NCBI GenBank assembly: GCA_003254905.1
Contig: QANU01054920.1
Coordinates: forward strand, 1-64,000
Direction: 5' to 3'
From: Nissolia schottii
Taxonomy: Eukaryota > Streptophyta > Magnoliopsida > Fabales > Fabaceae
Length of the DNA: 64,000 nucleotides
Below, one piece after another: positions 46,427 through 58,659 of the stretch (its first letter is position 1; each line of letters starts with the position of its first letter). Position numbers and translations under genes: made by a program. The notes below the pieces were generated by a model. It saw only the letters and a program-made list of their open reading frames with translations, was not told the DNA's origin and did no database searches.

Positions 46427-46650
46427 GTTACACGTACACTAAAAAAATATACACCATACATACACCCTATACTTATATACATAAAGTTTGTGTTTTAATG
46501 TCTGTAATAATGTTTGTGCACTTAATTAAGTATAACTGAGAATATCATCTATAATTTTGCAATGTTTGTGCACTAATGAGAATAAAGTTTGTGTATCATT
46601 AATGGTGATGTATGGGTGTATAAAATTAGGTCTATATGCAGCATTTTTGA
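46427..46650. mobile_element. MITE copy a (3' flank of the TRM-like gene)
   Basis: It starts gttacacgtacact, contains acaccatacatacaccctat and tgtttgtgcacttaattaag, and ends gcagcatttttga. It matches the copies at about 47788, 49857 and 50448. It ends about 20 bp from the stop codon of the minus-strand TRM-like gene, so it lies in or at the 3' untranslated region. Confidence 0.8.
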
Positions 46651-46667
46651 TACAAGAAAAGCTAATG

Positions 46668-49600
46668 CTAAGTGCAAATAATTTCCTCAAGAAGATCATC
46701 AAAAATCAAGTCATCTAGCTCAAGGGCCACGCATTCAGAATCAAACTGAAGGTTCATCCACCCATCATTCTTTGCTAGATCTCTGCTCACATAATAGTCC
46801 AACGAAGGGTAATCCTCGGACGTTGAGTTTAGATACCAGGTAACGAGTGCCCACACTCTCTGGAGAACGTTATCTCCCACCGGCAATGGATGGACGCGAG
46901 AAAGGGATGACAAAGGCTTGGGGTAATAGCTATATGATCTCCCAAAAATCCCCAACAACCCCTCATTGACCACATCAAACAGAAGCAGATGGTTGCACCG
47001 TCCGGCTTCATCGCAATTACCAGAGCAATCAGGATCAAGAAGCAAGCAACCCTCCAGTTCTTCGTACACTGCGGGATTGACTGGCTGGTCATCAGAATAC
47101 CAAATCCCAAGGGATTCATAGCCAGTAAACCCAGAGAGGTCTAAGACTTTGGTCACATAATTGAATGCAGCTTCATGACTTGGATCCACATCAATGCATG
47201 GAATTTCATGGTTGTAGCGCTTGCTTTGAGCGTTGAATTTTTGCAAATGTTTATCTCCACTCTCAACTACCCCATGGTGATCCAAGTTGGACCCCTTTTG
47301 CTCAGCCATAATGTTATCTAATCCATCGGCAAGCCCTGGTTGTGATTCTGAACCTGCTGCCACACAATCACACCAATATCAGCCAAGTTGTTTATGGGAA
47401 GAAGAACCAGGGTGGGAGTATACTATAGGCTGCTTAATTCCACATTAAGTACAAGGAGAATTAACAACTAGAATAACCACTTAAGTTGAACATTCACAAA
47501 AAAAAATGTGTTAAATCTCTATTTCTTCTTACAAACTTCAAAAATTTTAAAGTTTCCATTACATTGGACTACCAAGTATATGACTTCCTCTGCATAGGTA
47601 ATGACAGAACTGAACAACTAGAAAGTACAATTTCGCACTAGTTCTAACATCAAACTCGTACAATCACTTTTATATTAAATCCATTTCTAATTTGAATATA
47701 AAAAAGCCATACCATTCTTTATATATCTCCAGTCCCAACTCTATTTATTTATGCGTGTGTGTCTATATATATATATATATANGAGCTCTGCTACACGTAC
47801 ACCAAAAAATATACATCATACATACGCTTTATATTTATATATATAAAGATTGTATTTTAATATCTGTAATGTTTGTGCACTTAATTAAGTATAATTGAGA
47901 ATATCATTTATAAGTTTGTAATGTTTGTGCACTCATGGGAATAAAGTTTATACATTATTAATGATGTATGTATGAGTGTATAAAATTGGGTGTACATGAA
48001 GTATTTTTGTATATGTATATGTATATATACATATACAAAAATACTTCATGTACACTCAATTTTATACGTCAAAAATATTTGACAAAAATGTGTTCAAATG
48101 CACAACCACGTGCCCACAAACCCATAGAAACATACCTCAGGGATACATTCCGAAGTCAAGAACAAAAGGAACAATTATATATACCTTCTAGCACGTCTAA
48201 ATCCTCAATGTCAAACGTATCGTTCAGGAAGCTGGTATCAGAGGAGCAGAACGAGTTTCCTTCTCCCAGTGCATCGGTGGATTCTATTTTGGGTCCAGTG
48301 ACTTGCTCATAACAAGAAGCACCATAACGGCTTCCGAAGTCTCCCAAACCATCAATTCTCATGCTATCATCTTCTCTTGCGTCATTAACATCCGATCCTG
48401 ATTTTGAAGCGCTTCTGGCAAGGACAGGTGGCAAAACCTCACCATTTGAATCATCATCACAATCACCCAAGCTCCCCTGTTGATCGGTGGCACCAGCGCT
48501 TGAGGCGCCGTCGTCGAGCCGCCTAATTGAACCGCGGGGAGATGCGGTGACAGAAGGATCTTCGCTTCGGTGGGAGTAAGACTTCAAATTAGGCAACGAG
48601 AGGCACCTTTTAAAGGACCTCGGCGTCTTTATCACGGAGCTCTTATGCTCTGCCCTCAATCTCAAGCTCTCAGGCTTGGGACAATCGGCGGCCTCGCCGT
48701 TGAAGCAAGTCTCGTAAAGGCGAGAGTACACGCTGGCTGATTCCTTGAGAGACGACGCCCTCATCGTCGATGGCTGGTGGCGCCTGCTGAAGGAATGAGA
48801 AGAGAGCCGGCTGCTTCCATAACCCTTTGTGGCACACTCTTTTCCTTCCCCGTCGCTTGCGGGGTCGTCTTCGAGTTGATCGCGCGGAAGCCTCTTCGGC
48901 CTCTTGGAAAGCTTGTTTCCGCGGGGGATCTTGTCGAGCACGGCGTCCATGGCGATGCGGTGCTTTTCCTTTTTCCTTTCTTCGATCACGCGCCTTATCC
49001 TCCTCCTAAGATCCATCAGGTGCTTGGTCTTCGCGTGGCCAGGAAGCGCCAGGGGAGAGACCTTGTGAGAATTTCCTGAAGATTGATGGCACGTGATGGA
49101 TGCACTCTGCACGTGGCTCTGAGTTCGCAACTTCCTCTCGTCTTTCTCTTTGATCCATTCGTCCACCGTCTTGTTCGCGAGCCGGCTAGGCGCGGAGCCC
49201 TCGTTGCTTCCCGAGGACGAGGCAGGCACGGGGAACGAGATGGAGCTGGCCCGTCTCGATTCGCGGTCGTTACGAACGCCGAACGGCGAATGAGAGCCCG
49301 GATCGTCTTGCATGTATTTCAGTAGGAATTCCTCGCTTGTGTTGATTAGGTCCAAAGCGTCAAGGAAATCCTTGAAAAGATGGGGCGAGGCATCGGTTGT
49401 GAGAATCTTCGCGTTCATCGGCTTCTCTTCTTCCGGCTCGCCGCGGTCGGGGAAGCTCAAATCGTTTGCGTCCGCGTGCCCGTGGATCTCGCCGCGCTCA
49501 GGAGAGCCGTTGGCGAACACCGTGCCGCAATCTACGCATTTGTGGTCGTTGGTGGCGCCGGCGGCAGGGTGGTTTCGAAAGGCTTCGAGAATGGGTTCGG

Positions 49601-51379
49601 GGCTGCCGGCGGTGAATAACAGCTCGCCGAGCGGATCGGCCTCCATGTGATGGATTGAATCGGCGCGGGTTAGTTGTGACTTTACCGGACATGTTGAGCT
49701 TCTCTTGTGCCCGCCCTTCTTGTTGTATATCTCTTCATGGAGGAGTGCTTTTATTCGGGATTTGATGGAATGTTTGGCTGATGGGGTGCGGTGTACTAGC
49801 TCTGTCTCAACCTGCAAAAGTTATGATTAGACGATGAGTCTTGCCGGCACGGTTCGCTAAAAAATATACATCACACATGCACCATATATGTATGTACATA
49901 ATGTTTATGTTTTAATGCTGGTAATGTTTGTGCACTTGATTAAGTATGATTGAGAATATTATCTATGTGTTAGTAATGTTTATGTACTCGTGAGTATAAA
50001 ATTGGATATACATGTAACATTTTTATTAGATGATATGCTACTTTCTATATGTCATTTTTTTTTTGTATGTTTCGAGAGAAAAGAACGGGATAGTTCTAAA
50101 ATGCCAAATGAAATTCAAAGTCAGTGTCAGATTGCCTAACAATTTACTGTGAAGAAGATCAACAAGCAACTAAAAACAAAAAAGACAAAAGAAACATCAT
50201 ATAAGAAAGCTTATAACAAGACACGTAAAAGAAATCCAGTGAAGTAAGCCAAAATATTATTCTTTACATACTTTAGATAAGGGTGTATTTGACTCATAAT
50301 GCTCAGGCATATTATCAACCCTAGAATCATGACAAGCCCCTGGAATTTCATCTCCTGCAAGGTGAAAGAAATAGTTGGGTCATCTATAAAGGTGAAACAA
50401 AAACTCTCACAACACACATATCGCCCTGAAATTAAAAGAAGAGTCCTGTTGCACGTACACCAAAAAATATACACCATACATATACTCTATACTTATATAC
50501 ATAAAGTTTATGTTTTAAAGCCTGTAATGTTTGTGCACTTAATTAAGTATAATTGAGAATATCATCTATAAGTTTGTAATGTCCATGCACTCATGAAAAT
50601 AAAGTTTGTGCATTATTAATGGTGTATGTATGAGCGTATAAAATTGGGTGTACATGTAGCAATTTTTGTTAAAAAGAATGCACAAATATGTACAAAGTAA
50701 CAATAAACCAATGGTTCCCACTTTCCAATAACTTTCATTTGCACAGTGTTAGGCCATTACACTATCAAAGGTTTATACGTGTACGAAGTATGATTATGGC
50801 TGTCAAACGGGCCAGCCCGTTTAAGCCCACAGGCCTAAATGGACCGGGCAAAAAATATGCCTATTTTTAAGATTTGGTTCATTTATGGTCAGTCCAAGGG
50901 CCTAAACGGACCGGCCCGTCAATCCGTTTATTTTTTTAAAAAAATTCAAAAAAATGTTAAAAAATTTTCATGGGCAAGCCTGTGGGCCAGGCCTAAACTG
51001 GCCGGTCTAATTTTTTTCAAATTCGTGGGCCTATTTTTTACAAGTAAAACCCGTCCAATTAACCGGATAAACAGGTCAGGCCCACGAGTCGGACTCATTT
51101 TGACAACTCTAAGTATGACTAAGAAAAAGTATCCGTAAGTGAAAGAAGGCTAAAGCATCAATAGTTTGGTTAGTATTTATATCAATATCACAACAACGTG
51201 TACATACTTTTATCATGTCTTCCACCATCATGCTTCCTATGTGTGAGCCTTCTCTTGACATGACGCCAATGATGATACTTTATCACATGAAGAATCCCCC
51301 AAACTCTTCCTGGATGAATGTGATGACCACAATTTGCATTAGACATTGTAGACTGTTTCTCCCGAATTCGCTTTCTCAT
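46668..51379 (-). CDS. TRM-like protein with C-terminal DUF4378, about 855 aa, four exons
   Basis: Coding exons by splice sites: 51379-51208, 50354-50272, 49811-48185 and 47353-46668. All introns are GT-AG and phases match (1, 0, 1), giving about 855 aa. The start is the first ATG after an in-frame stop. The N-terminus has HPGRVWGILHVIKYHHWRHV, typical of TRM proteins; exon 3 is Ser- and Arg-rich and disordered with a basic helix (HLMDLRRRIRRVIEERKKEK); exon 4 holds DUF4378 (residues about 690-850, LLLFDVVNEGLLGIFGRS, ELDDLIFDDLLEE). TRM family members recruit TON1 and PP2A to cortical microtubules and affect cell shape; which TRM this is I cannot tell. The exon 4 acceptor is a NAGNAG (gcagcag), so one residue may vary. 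MITEs occupy every intron. Confidence 0.85.
47788..48010. mobile_element. MITE copy b (intron 3 of the TRM-like gene)
   Basis: It starts gctacacgtacaccaaaaaa just after an interrupted (TA)n tract with an ambiguous base at 47782, and ends gtgtacatgaagtatttttg. The terminal words gctacacgtacacc and (reverse complement) cttcatgtacaccc form imperfect inverted ends. Its right end is the left arm of a palindrome extending to about 48068. Confidence 0.8.
47975..48068. repeat. Near-perfect palindrome at the end of MITE copy b
   Basis: The left arm gtataaaattgggtgtacat (continuing gaagtatttttgtatatgta) faces a right arm that is its reverse complement with one mismatch, with the centre in tatatata at about 48022. 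Arms are about 46 bp. It looks like an inverted partial duplication of the MITE end. Confidence 0.8.
49857..50027. mobile_element. MITE copy c (intron 2 of the TRM-like gene)
   Basis: A shorter, more diverged copy: aaaaaatatacatcacacat at the left, tgtttgtgcacttgattaag in the middle, and ggatatacatgtaacatttt at the right. Same orientation as the other three copies. The left terminus is eroded. Confidence 0.7.
50448..50670. mobile_element. MITE copy d (intron 1 of the TRM-like gene)
   Basis: It starts gttgcacgtacaccaaaaaa and ends gggtgtacatgtagcaattt, giving the clearest inverted ends of the family (gcacgtacacc against gctacatgtacaccc). The length is about 222 bp with no coding capacity. The target duplication is not clear. 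Confidence 0.8.
50795..51111. mobile_element. Small hAT-like element (intron 1 of the TRM-like gene)
   Basis: A 317-bp element with ends tatggctgtcaaac and, reverse complemented, tagagttgtcaaaatgag. It is flanked by agtatgat (50787-50794) and agtatgac (51112-51119), an 8-bp duplication with one mismatch. The interior is rich in ggcctaaa and ggcccgt words. Size, ends and duplication length fit a non-autonomous hAT element. Confidence 0.75.
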
Positions 51380-52913
51380 GGCTACTCAGATTCACTGTGA
51401 ACAATAATCGTTTAGGAGGTCAAGTGACTCCAGTCCTTCAATATTTTATAATAAACCTGATCCCTAACACCAAATAAATTTCAACAAGATGAACAAGTAG
51501 TTCTAAAGGTTTATATATCATCCACAAATACATAATATGATGAGAGATTTGTATCACCCAAATGGTCCTTACACTTGAATTTTCACTTCTATGGGATTTT
51601 TATAAGCTTTCTCTATGGACCATATCAGATTTCAAATCTAAGCAAGGATTATAAAAGGTGTTACAACTGTAAAATTTCCAACTTGATTAAGCGTAAATGG
51701 ATATGCTTCTTCATATTGGTACATTCTGTTTAGTCAAACAAATATTGATATGTTCTGAGTTTCAGGTGTAACTAAAAAGAAGATCCCTACCAATTAGTTA
51801 GATTAAGTTACGTACAACATAATTAATAGGCATTACTGGTGATTTAAAATTCAATTTTTAAAAGCAGCATGAGATTAAAGACAATCTGAAGAAGAAAAAA
51901 AATGACAAAATCTAGCATAGTATACATACATATATTTTATCTTAGGTTTCTGGAGGAAAACAAGGAAATTCTTAGAACTTTGTAGATCTGATAATTGCTA
52001 GATCATTGAATCAATCTAAAAAACCATACAAAACTCAATAAGTTTTCAAATTCATTTTAGAATTTTCTTGCAAAGCGTCAACATTACTATTGATGTTTGT
52101 GTTTCATCTCATGTACTGGTAATTTAGATATCTGTGTTTATCACCATAGGGCAACCTTACCTCAAGGTATCCATAGCCACAACCGAAATGTTGGCCTTGT
52201 ACACGGATGAATATGTTCGAAGAGTGATAAAACGAGTGACATAAATTAAAATCTAAAACTAATATAGAAAAATAAAAATAAAGATAATTGTGATGTCTAT
52301 TATGGTAGTTATGACACGTGAAAAATACAATAAGTGGTGTAAAATACACCTAAAAAAAGTAAATATTGTAACTTATCTACCTTATTTGTCGGTGAATTCT
52401 AAGTTTGTTTATTGTAATTTGTAATCTTAAAAGACGAGAAATGAATGGAGATTCGTAAAAGCCAAAGAAAGAAAGCATTATCTGCTACTCAAATTCTCAT
52501 ATTATTTTCCTTTTATTTTCAATTTTGGCATTTAAAACTTGAAATTCTCGATGATTTATGTCAGTTCACATTACCCAATATGTCAGATCTGTATATTTGA
52601 TAAACCAAAAAAAAAAAAAGACTTCATATTTGGTGGGCATTGTCTACCAATTTATATACGAGATATAAATAGATGAAATTCCAATTATAGTAGAAAATTA
52701 AAAAATAATTTTTTGGTACATTGAAATTTACTTGTTTGCCTAAATATATATTTGTTTATGCTTATTTGCCCACATACAATTAATTCAATATTCTATATTA
52801 CTCTCTCCCTTCTGAATTTAGTTTTTTCGTCACAATGTAACCATTTATTTTATATTTTTTAAGGTTTTAAAATATTTATTCATGTATAATACCTAAATGT
52901 AATTTTTTTTTTC
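51380..52913. other. Upstream region of the TRM-like gene, AT-rich
   Basis: The promoter and 5' leader of the minus-strand TRM-like gene should lie here, but I cannot place a TATA box or an upstream non-coding exon with confidence. No other gene or clear repeat is visible. Confidence 0.4.
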
Positions 52914-52918
52914 CATTC

Positions 52919-54382
52919 TGTTAAATATCGTGGAAAAACTGATAAATGGGACACCAAAAAATATAAGAGAGAGATAGAGAACAGAGGAATAACAATTGCA
53001 CTGCCTGAGTTGTATTATCTGAGATGTGCTTCTTTACATAGGAGGCTGAGCCTATTTATAGGCTGAAGACTCAACGGCCAAAACACAATGACCAAAAATA
53101 AATTACAATCAATTTAAAAGATTAGAATTAAATCAAATCAATCAAATCAATCAAATCAAATCATTTGCAATTATTAACATAAATTATTCTTAACACCCTC
53201 TATCAAGCTAAAGCTCCTCGAGCTTTAAGCTTGTCATAGTTCAACGGAGGACTGAGTGGAGCAGAACCAACAAAAACGGAGGCAACAAAGGCTGGGCGGA
53301 ACTAGCAAAGGCAACAACGGAGGCAACATCAGGAGTTGGGCGGAACCAACAAAGGCAACATCGAGAGCTAGGCGAAACTAGCAAAGGCAACAACGATAGC
53401 CAACAATCGAGAATATGCGGAGGCAGATTAAGTCAACATCAAGATTATGTGGAGGCGGTTAAGGGGGAAATTGGCGGAAGCGGGAATATGGGTTCAAGGT
53501 GGGAACCATGGATCTGATACCATGTTAAACATCGTGGAGAAACAGATAAATGGAGCACAGAAAAATATAGGAAAACGATAGATAACAGAGAAATAGCAAT
53601 TGTATTATCTGAGAGTTGTATTTGTCTTTACATAGGAGGCTGAGCCTATTTATAGGCTGACTCAACGGCCAAAACACAACGGCCAAAAATAAATTATAAT
53701 CAATTAATAAGACTAAATCAAATCAAATCAATTATGATCATTAATATAAATTATTCTTAACATCCTCCCTCAAGCTAAAGCTCCCCGAGCTTTAAGCTTG
53801 TCATAGTTCAACGGAGGGCTGAGTGGGGCAGAACCAACAAAACGGCAACAAAGGCTGGGCGAAACCAGCGAAGGCAACAGTGGCTGGGCAGAACCAGCAA
53901 AGGCAGCAACAGAGACAACATCAGGAGTTGGGCGGAACCAACTAAGGCAACTTCGAGAGCTAGGCAGAACTAGCAAAGGCAACAATGATAGGCAACAATC
54001 GAGACTACGCGGAGGCAGATTAAGTTAACATCAAGATTATGTGGAGGCAGTTAAGGGGAAAATTTGCGGAAACGGGAATATGGGTTCAAGGTGGGAACCA
54101 TGGCTCTGATACCATGTTAAACATCGTGGAAAAACTAATAAATGGGACACCAAAAAATATAGGAGAGAGATAGAGAACAGATGAATAACAATTGTACTAT
54201 CTGAGTTGTATTATCTGAGATGTGCTTCTTTACATAGGAGGCTGAGCCTATTTATAGGCTGAAGACTCAACGGCCAAAACACAACGGTCAAAAATAAATT
54301 ACAATCAATTTAAAAGATTAGAATTAAATCAAATCAATCAAATCAAATCATTTGTAATTATTAACATAAATTATTCTTAATA
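52919..54382 (-). mobile_element. Tandem TRIM with three LTRs and two interiors
   Basis: Order is LTR (52919-53195), interior (53196-53522), LTR (53523-53762), interior (53763-54114), LTR (54115-54382). A single 5-bp duplication, cattc (52914-52918, 54383-54387), brackets the whole array. It is the same family as 15151-15966, also on the minus strand; the second interior ends in ggctctgatacca, the first in a one-base variant (ggatctgatacca). The outer two LTRs share variants (gtggaaaaact, ataaatgggacaccaaaaaa, gatgtgcttct) that the middle LTR lacks (gtggagaaacag, tggagcacagaaaaat, gttgtatttgtc). No coding capacity; the open frame at 53770-53985 comes from interior repeats. Confidence 0.9.
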
Positions 54383-54387
54383 CATTC

Positions 54388-56250
54388 ATATCCTTAACTG
54401 TAATGAATTATTTATACATATAATATTTTAAAAGTATTAATAGAAATTTTTTGTCATTTTCCATCTATTTAGAGAGTTTTACTTTCACTCATTGCTAAAA
54501 CTTTCTACTTAAGGAAACTAATTTGATTTTTCAATTTAAATAATAATTTAATGGAAACACTACTACAAACCACCCCATGCTCACATTTCTCATTTCCATA
54601 GCCATGCCTACTGATCTCACGTGCCCCAATTTCACGGCTTCAATGCATTAACGTGATTGCTTCGTTTCTACATATTTAAATGAAAAAAAAAAATTATTGG
54701 ATACTATAGTTGGGTAATTTAGGGGGCAACTGGGCGTTAATCATTATTCTTGAAAACTGATGTGGGCATAGTTCTCCATAGCAATGCATTTTGTTCGAAT
54801 TTTTTTTTTAATCTATTTGCACATCTAAAAAATTAATATCTTGTATATAACATATAGAGATATAAATATTACAAAGAAAAACAAGTATTATAAAATAGAA
54901 AAATAAACATTATCAAACACATAAATGAGCAATATTAAAAACACGTGTATTCGTGCACACATAAAACAAAAATAAATATTATCAAACACATAATCGAGTA
55001 ATATTAAACATACGCATGTTCGTGCACATATAAATTCTTACTATCAATGTTTATTTATCTATTTTATAATATTTATTTTTTACGTGGTGTACACAAGGTG
55101 TTAGTTTTTGAAGTGTATATATAGTATTTTTGATTTTCTATTTTCAATTGTTTTATGGGTTTAACTAACAAGTTTCCACACCTATTAAGGAGTTTAAAGT
55201 GAAAACATTTTAGGTTTTTAATGCTTTTATTGACTTAAAGGTTTTTAGATCTAGACTTCCATTTTTTATTAGTTCAATGATAATTTACCACTTTAAGTTA
55301 TTTAACAAGTGTATATAGAAAGATTATTTTTTTATTATGCCTATTCTTACATTTTTTACGACTCAGTCAACTCGTTATCCTCTCTAATAAAATATTGGAA
55401 AAAAGCTAACAAGTGCTTTTAAAGCACTTGTTAAGTAGTATAAAATGAAAAGTTTGAAGGTTTCTAATATATTTAATGTATTGAAGAAATAACAATTTTA
55501 TCTTTTTAATAAATTTTTTTTTCTTTTTTTGATTCATTAACAAGTGCAGTTATTGTATCTCTAATAGTGCCCTCTTAGAGTTCCTAGTCCCACTATTTTG
55601 AGTTCTACATTTTTTCCAAATTATTGGAGATGAGAAGGAGGGAGTCTCACTTTAATAAGGTAAGAAAAAAAGTGGTTAAAATCCCTCTAACTCTGACTTA
55701 TCCCACCTTACCTTTCACTAATAGTTATATGACATGTGTCATGTGATAACCTTTATCATTAATTTATTTTTTTTAAAATGATACTGAAAAGACTTAATTA
55801 AAGTGGGTCATATTGAGATCAAAATTTAGTCCTTTCCATTAGAGATAAGAGTAACACTTTTAAAATATTTTTACATTTTATGATGCATCAATAATGTGAC
55901 ATTATTGTAACAACTATTAAAGAAAGACTAAACTAAAATAAAAACTATTAAAGAAAGACCCCATTAAAGATGCTGTTAGAATATTTGTTAGAATTTTTTT
56001 TTTAAAAAAAATTCCTAAGCCTTCGTTTGTGACCCATTTGATGTAATGTATTTATTTTCCACTAATTTCCTAAGCCTTCCCTGAGGTGAAACTACCTATA
56101 GGAATTGTTGGTGTTATTTTTATTTTGTAATCAAGTTATGGCTAGTGTGTTCCAATTGTATACAGGCAGGATCCTCGGATCAGTCGTACATTTTATCATA
56201 TATATTTATGTTTATGTAAAGGAGTTTATGTTTTTTCAAAAAAAGAAAAT
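54388..56250. other. AT-rich intergenic DNA with a probable small MITE
   Basis: No gene. Around 55407-55547 the words taacaagtgc and gcacttgtta recur in facing orientation (55407-55433 is a near palindrome; taacaagtgc again at 55538), suggesting a MITE with gcacttgttaa ends. The rest is AT-rich without recognisable features. Confidence 0.4.
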
Positions 56251-57910
56251 TTTTATTTATTTTTAATTAAAGTTAAAGTGCATGTTTTTACCAAAAACGT
56301 TCCAGAGGCTTCCGAAGAACACTATTTCATTCTCCTCACGAAGCCCATAGCACAACACTCTTATTCTCACAAATTTCCCTCACTTTTCTCTCCTAAAAAC
56401 TGTGTGCTTGCTTCAAGTTTCTCTTGAGGAAAAGGTGATTAAAGACTTGGAAGGCACCAAGGCTTCTAAGGACTTTCACTCCAAGCCTCAATCACCACCA
56501 CAAAGCTTCTCCATAAGTGGGTAACTTTTGTTGACCATTTCTTGAAGTGGTCCATAACTATTTATAGATATATATATTGTTATGTATATGTTGTTGTTGT
56601 CTTTCTGGAAAATATTGGTGTTTATCTGTGACTTGCTGGGATATAAACGTACCTAAGCGTGAACGAGATTTTAATATGAAAATAATGATTTTGAGGGTGT
56701 TTTCAAGAGGAGTAAAAGTGAGGTTTTGAGTGAGCTTAAGAAAATGTTTGAGACATAGATTTAAGTTTTTGAGTAAACCTAAGAAAAATGCTTGAGAAAA
56801 AGATTGAGAAATGAGTGGAATAAACAAAAGAGTAAGGTTGTGAAAAGATTTTTACGTCAGGCCGCTGAGCGACCTGAGCGTTCCCATTGTTCACTGAGCA
56901 ACCCTGGAGAGGGCATTGAGCGACTTGGAGAACCCTAGGCTGCTGAGTGGATACTAACAGGCTAGCTAAACGACCTGAGAAATCCTCAAGGTCCCACAAA
57001 TCCAAACAAGCACAATCTCACCTTAATTTGTGTATGACTAGTAATTAATTGTATATTATGTATTGTATCTGTGATTATTATGCATCATGAGGGAATGGTT
57101 GTCATTAGGACTCTAGGACAACCTTAGATAACTAGAAGTTAATCACATAAGTTTTCAACAAGCAAAAATTGGAGAATTAATGGGTAACGGCTAGTAACGG
57201 CTAATACACTTACAAATTCTATAAATACCCATTAAATTCACATTTCTAGTAAAGCTCGTGATTCTCATCATCCTTATACTCCATACTATTAATGAATTAA
57301 TATTTTCCATCATCATAAGAGCAAAAGTGAGATATTATCAATACTCCTAGTACAGCTTCAATTTGTACTATCCACTCTTGAGAGAGTTTCTAATCATAGG
57401 CTAAAATTCCATACACTTGTAAAGAATGTGAGGTAACCCTCTAGATTGATTAGGGTATGGTATCCCTAAGGATTGATTCTTGAGGCTCAAACACAAAGGT
57501 ATGAGATCCTAAGTGTGAGGAATGCTCTTGGATGTAAAGGTTTTTTAAGCACTTAGGTTAGAAGCTTTATAATAATGGAAAAATCTCGAGCAAACTGCTT
57601 GGGGATTGGATGTATATCAAGGGTGGTAGGACTAGGATAAATCACTATTTGCAATCTCTCTAACTCTATCTCTTTATTTAATGCAAATATTTATTCTTGT
57701 CTTGCCTATTTGAGAATTGCAACCTTATAAATCTATTGATAATTGTTTATAAGTTGCTTTATTGATTTTATTGTTCAATATATATAATTGAGCAAGCTTA
57801 TAATTTTATCTTTGATTGATAATTTCCGCTGCATAATAACTCTGATGGCATGGTAATGCAATATTTGTCAAAATTCACCCCCTCTTGGGTATTGGTTGCC
57901 AAGACTAATA
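56250..57910. repeat. LTR-retrotransposon LTR-like remnants
   Basis: About 56290-57000 reads like a Gypsy LTR leader (cttattctcacaaatttccc, ttggaaggcaccaaggcttc) followed by a segment with repeated gagcgacctgagcg words. About 57180-57905 has a TATA region (attctataaatacccatt), then leader-like sequence and an end with attcaccccctcttgggt, which is usual in Copia and Gypsy LTRs. No boundaries or duplications are found, so these are old fragments. The short frames here have no domain. Confidence 0.35.
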
Positions 57911-57949
57911 GGGAATAGTAAATGTAAAATATGAAAATAACACACTTTA

Positions 57950-58615
57950 GATAGTGTGAATAATAATAATATTCATCACTTTAGGTAATAACTTTTGATA
58001 TATTTACTTATGAGAATATGTAAATATCCTTAAACGAGGAAATAATATAAATGTTGGATATAGTTTCGAATAATAAGGATACATTTACTTCAATGAATAA
58101 TTATTCTTTTTTAGTATAATTATTATTCACTGCTGAGAATGAGTATAACTATAATTCTTTATTGGGGATGCAAATGATTTCTTATGGGATTAAGTATAAT
58201 TAATTACTATTCACTTTGGAATATGTATGATTGTCATTCACTTATGAGAATAACTATAGGTACAAGTCCATTTACTTACGAGAATAATTATATTATCATA
58301 AGTACAATTAACATACACTTATGAAGATGATTTTATTTTCTCATTGTAAAGTTACCATTTGCTTTTGGGAGTGAATTTATTTTCTCATCATACGGTTATC
58401 ATTCACTTCTGTGAATGATTTTGTCTTCTTATATGTACTATTACTATTCTTTTTAGGAATAGTTCTATTTTCTTGTAAGTATTGTTACCATTCACTTTAG
58501 AGAATGATTCTATTTCTTTTCTCATTGATACCATTACCATTCACTTCAGAGAACGATTTTTTTCCTCATACGTATCATTATCAATCATTCACTTATGAAA
58601 ATGATATTGAAAGAA
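57950..58615. repeat. Degenerate minisatellite with units of about 55-60 bp
   Basis: Repeated words attcactt(ta/ct)gagaatgatt, tattttctcat and gtaccattaccattc recur every 55-60 bp with much divergence across the interval. It is followed by an (AT)n tract at about 58619-58654. Non-coding. Confidence 0.6.
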
Positions 58616-58616
58616 A

Positions 58617-58657
<41 letters not shown>

Positions 58658-58659
58658 AA

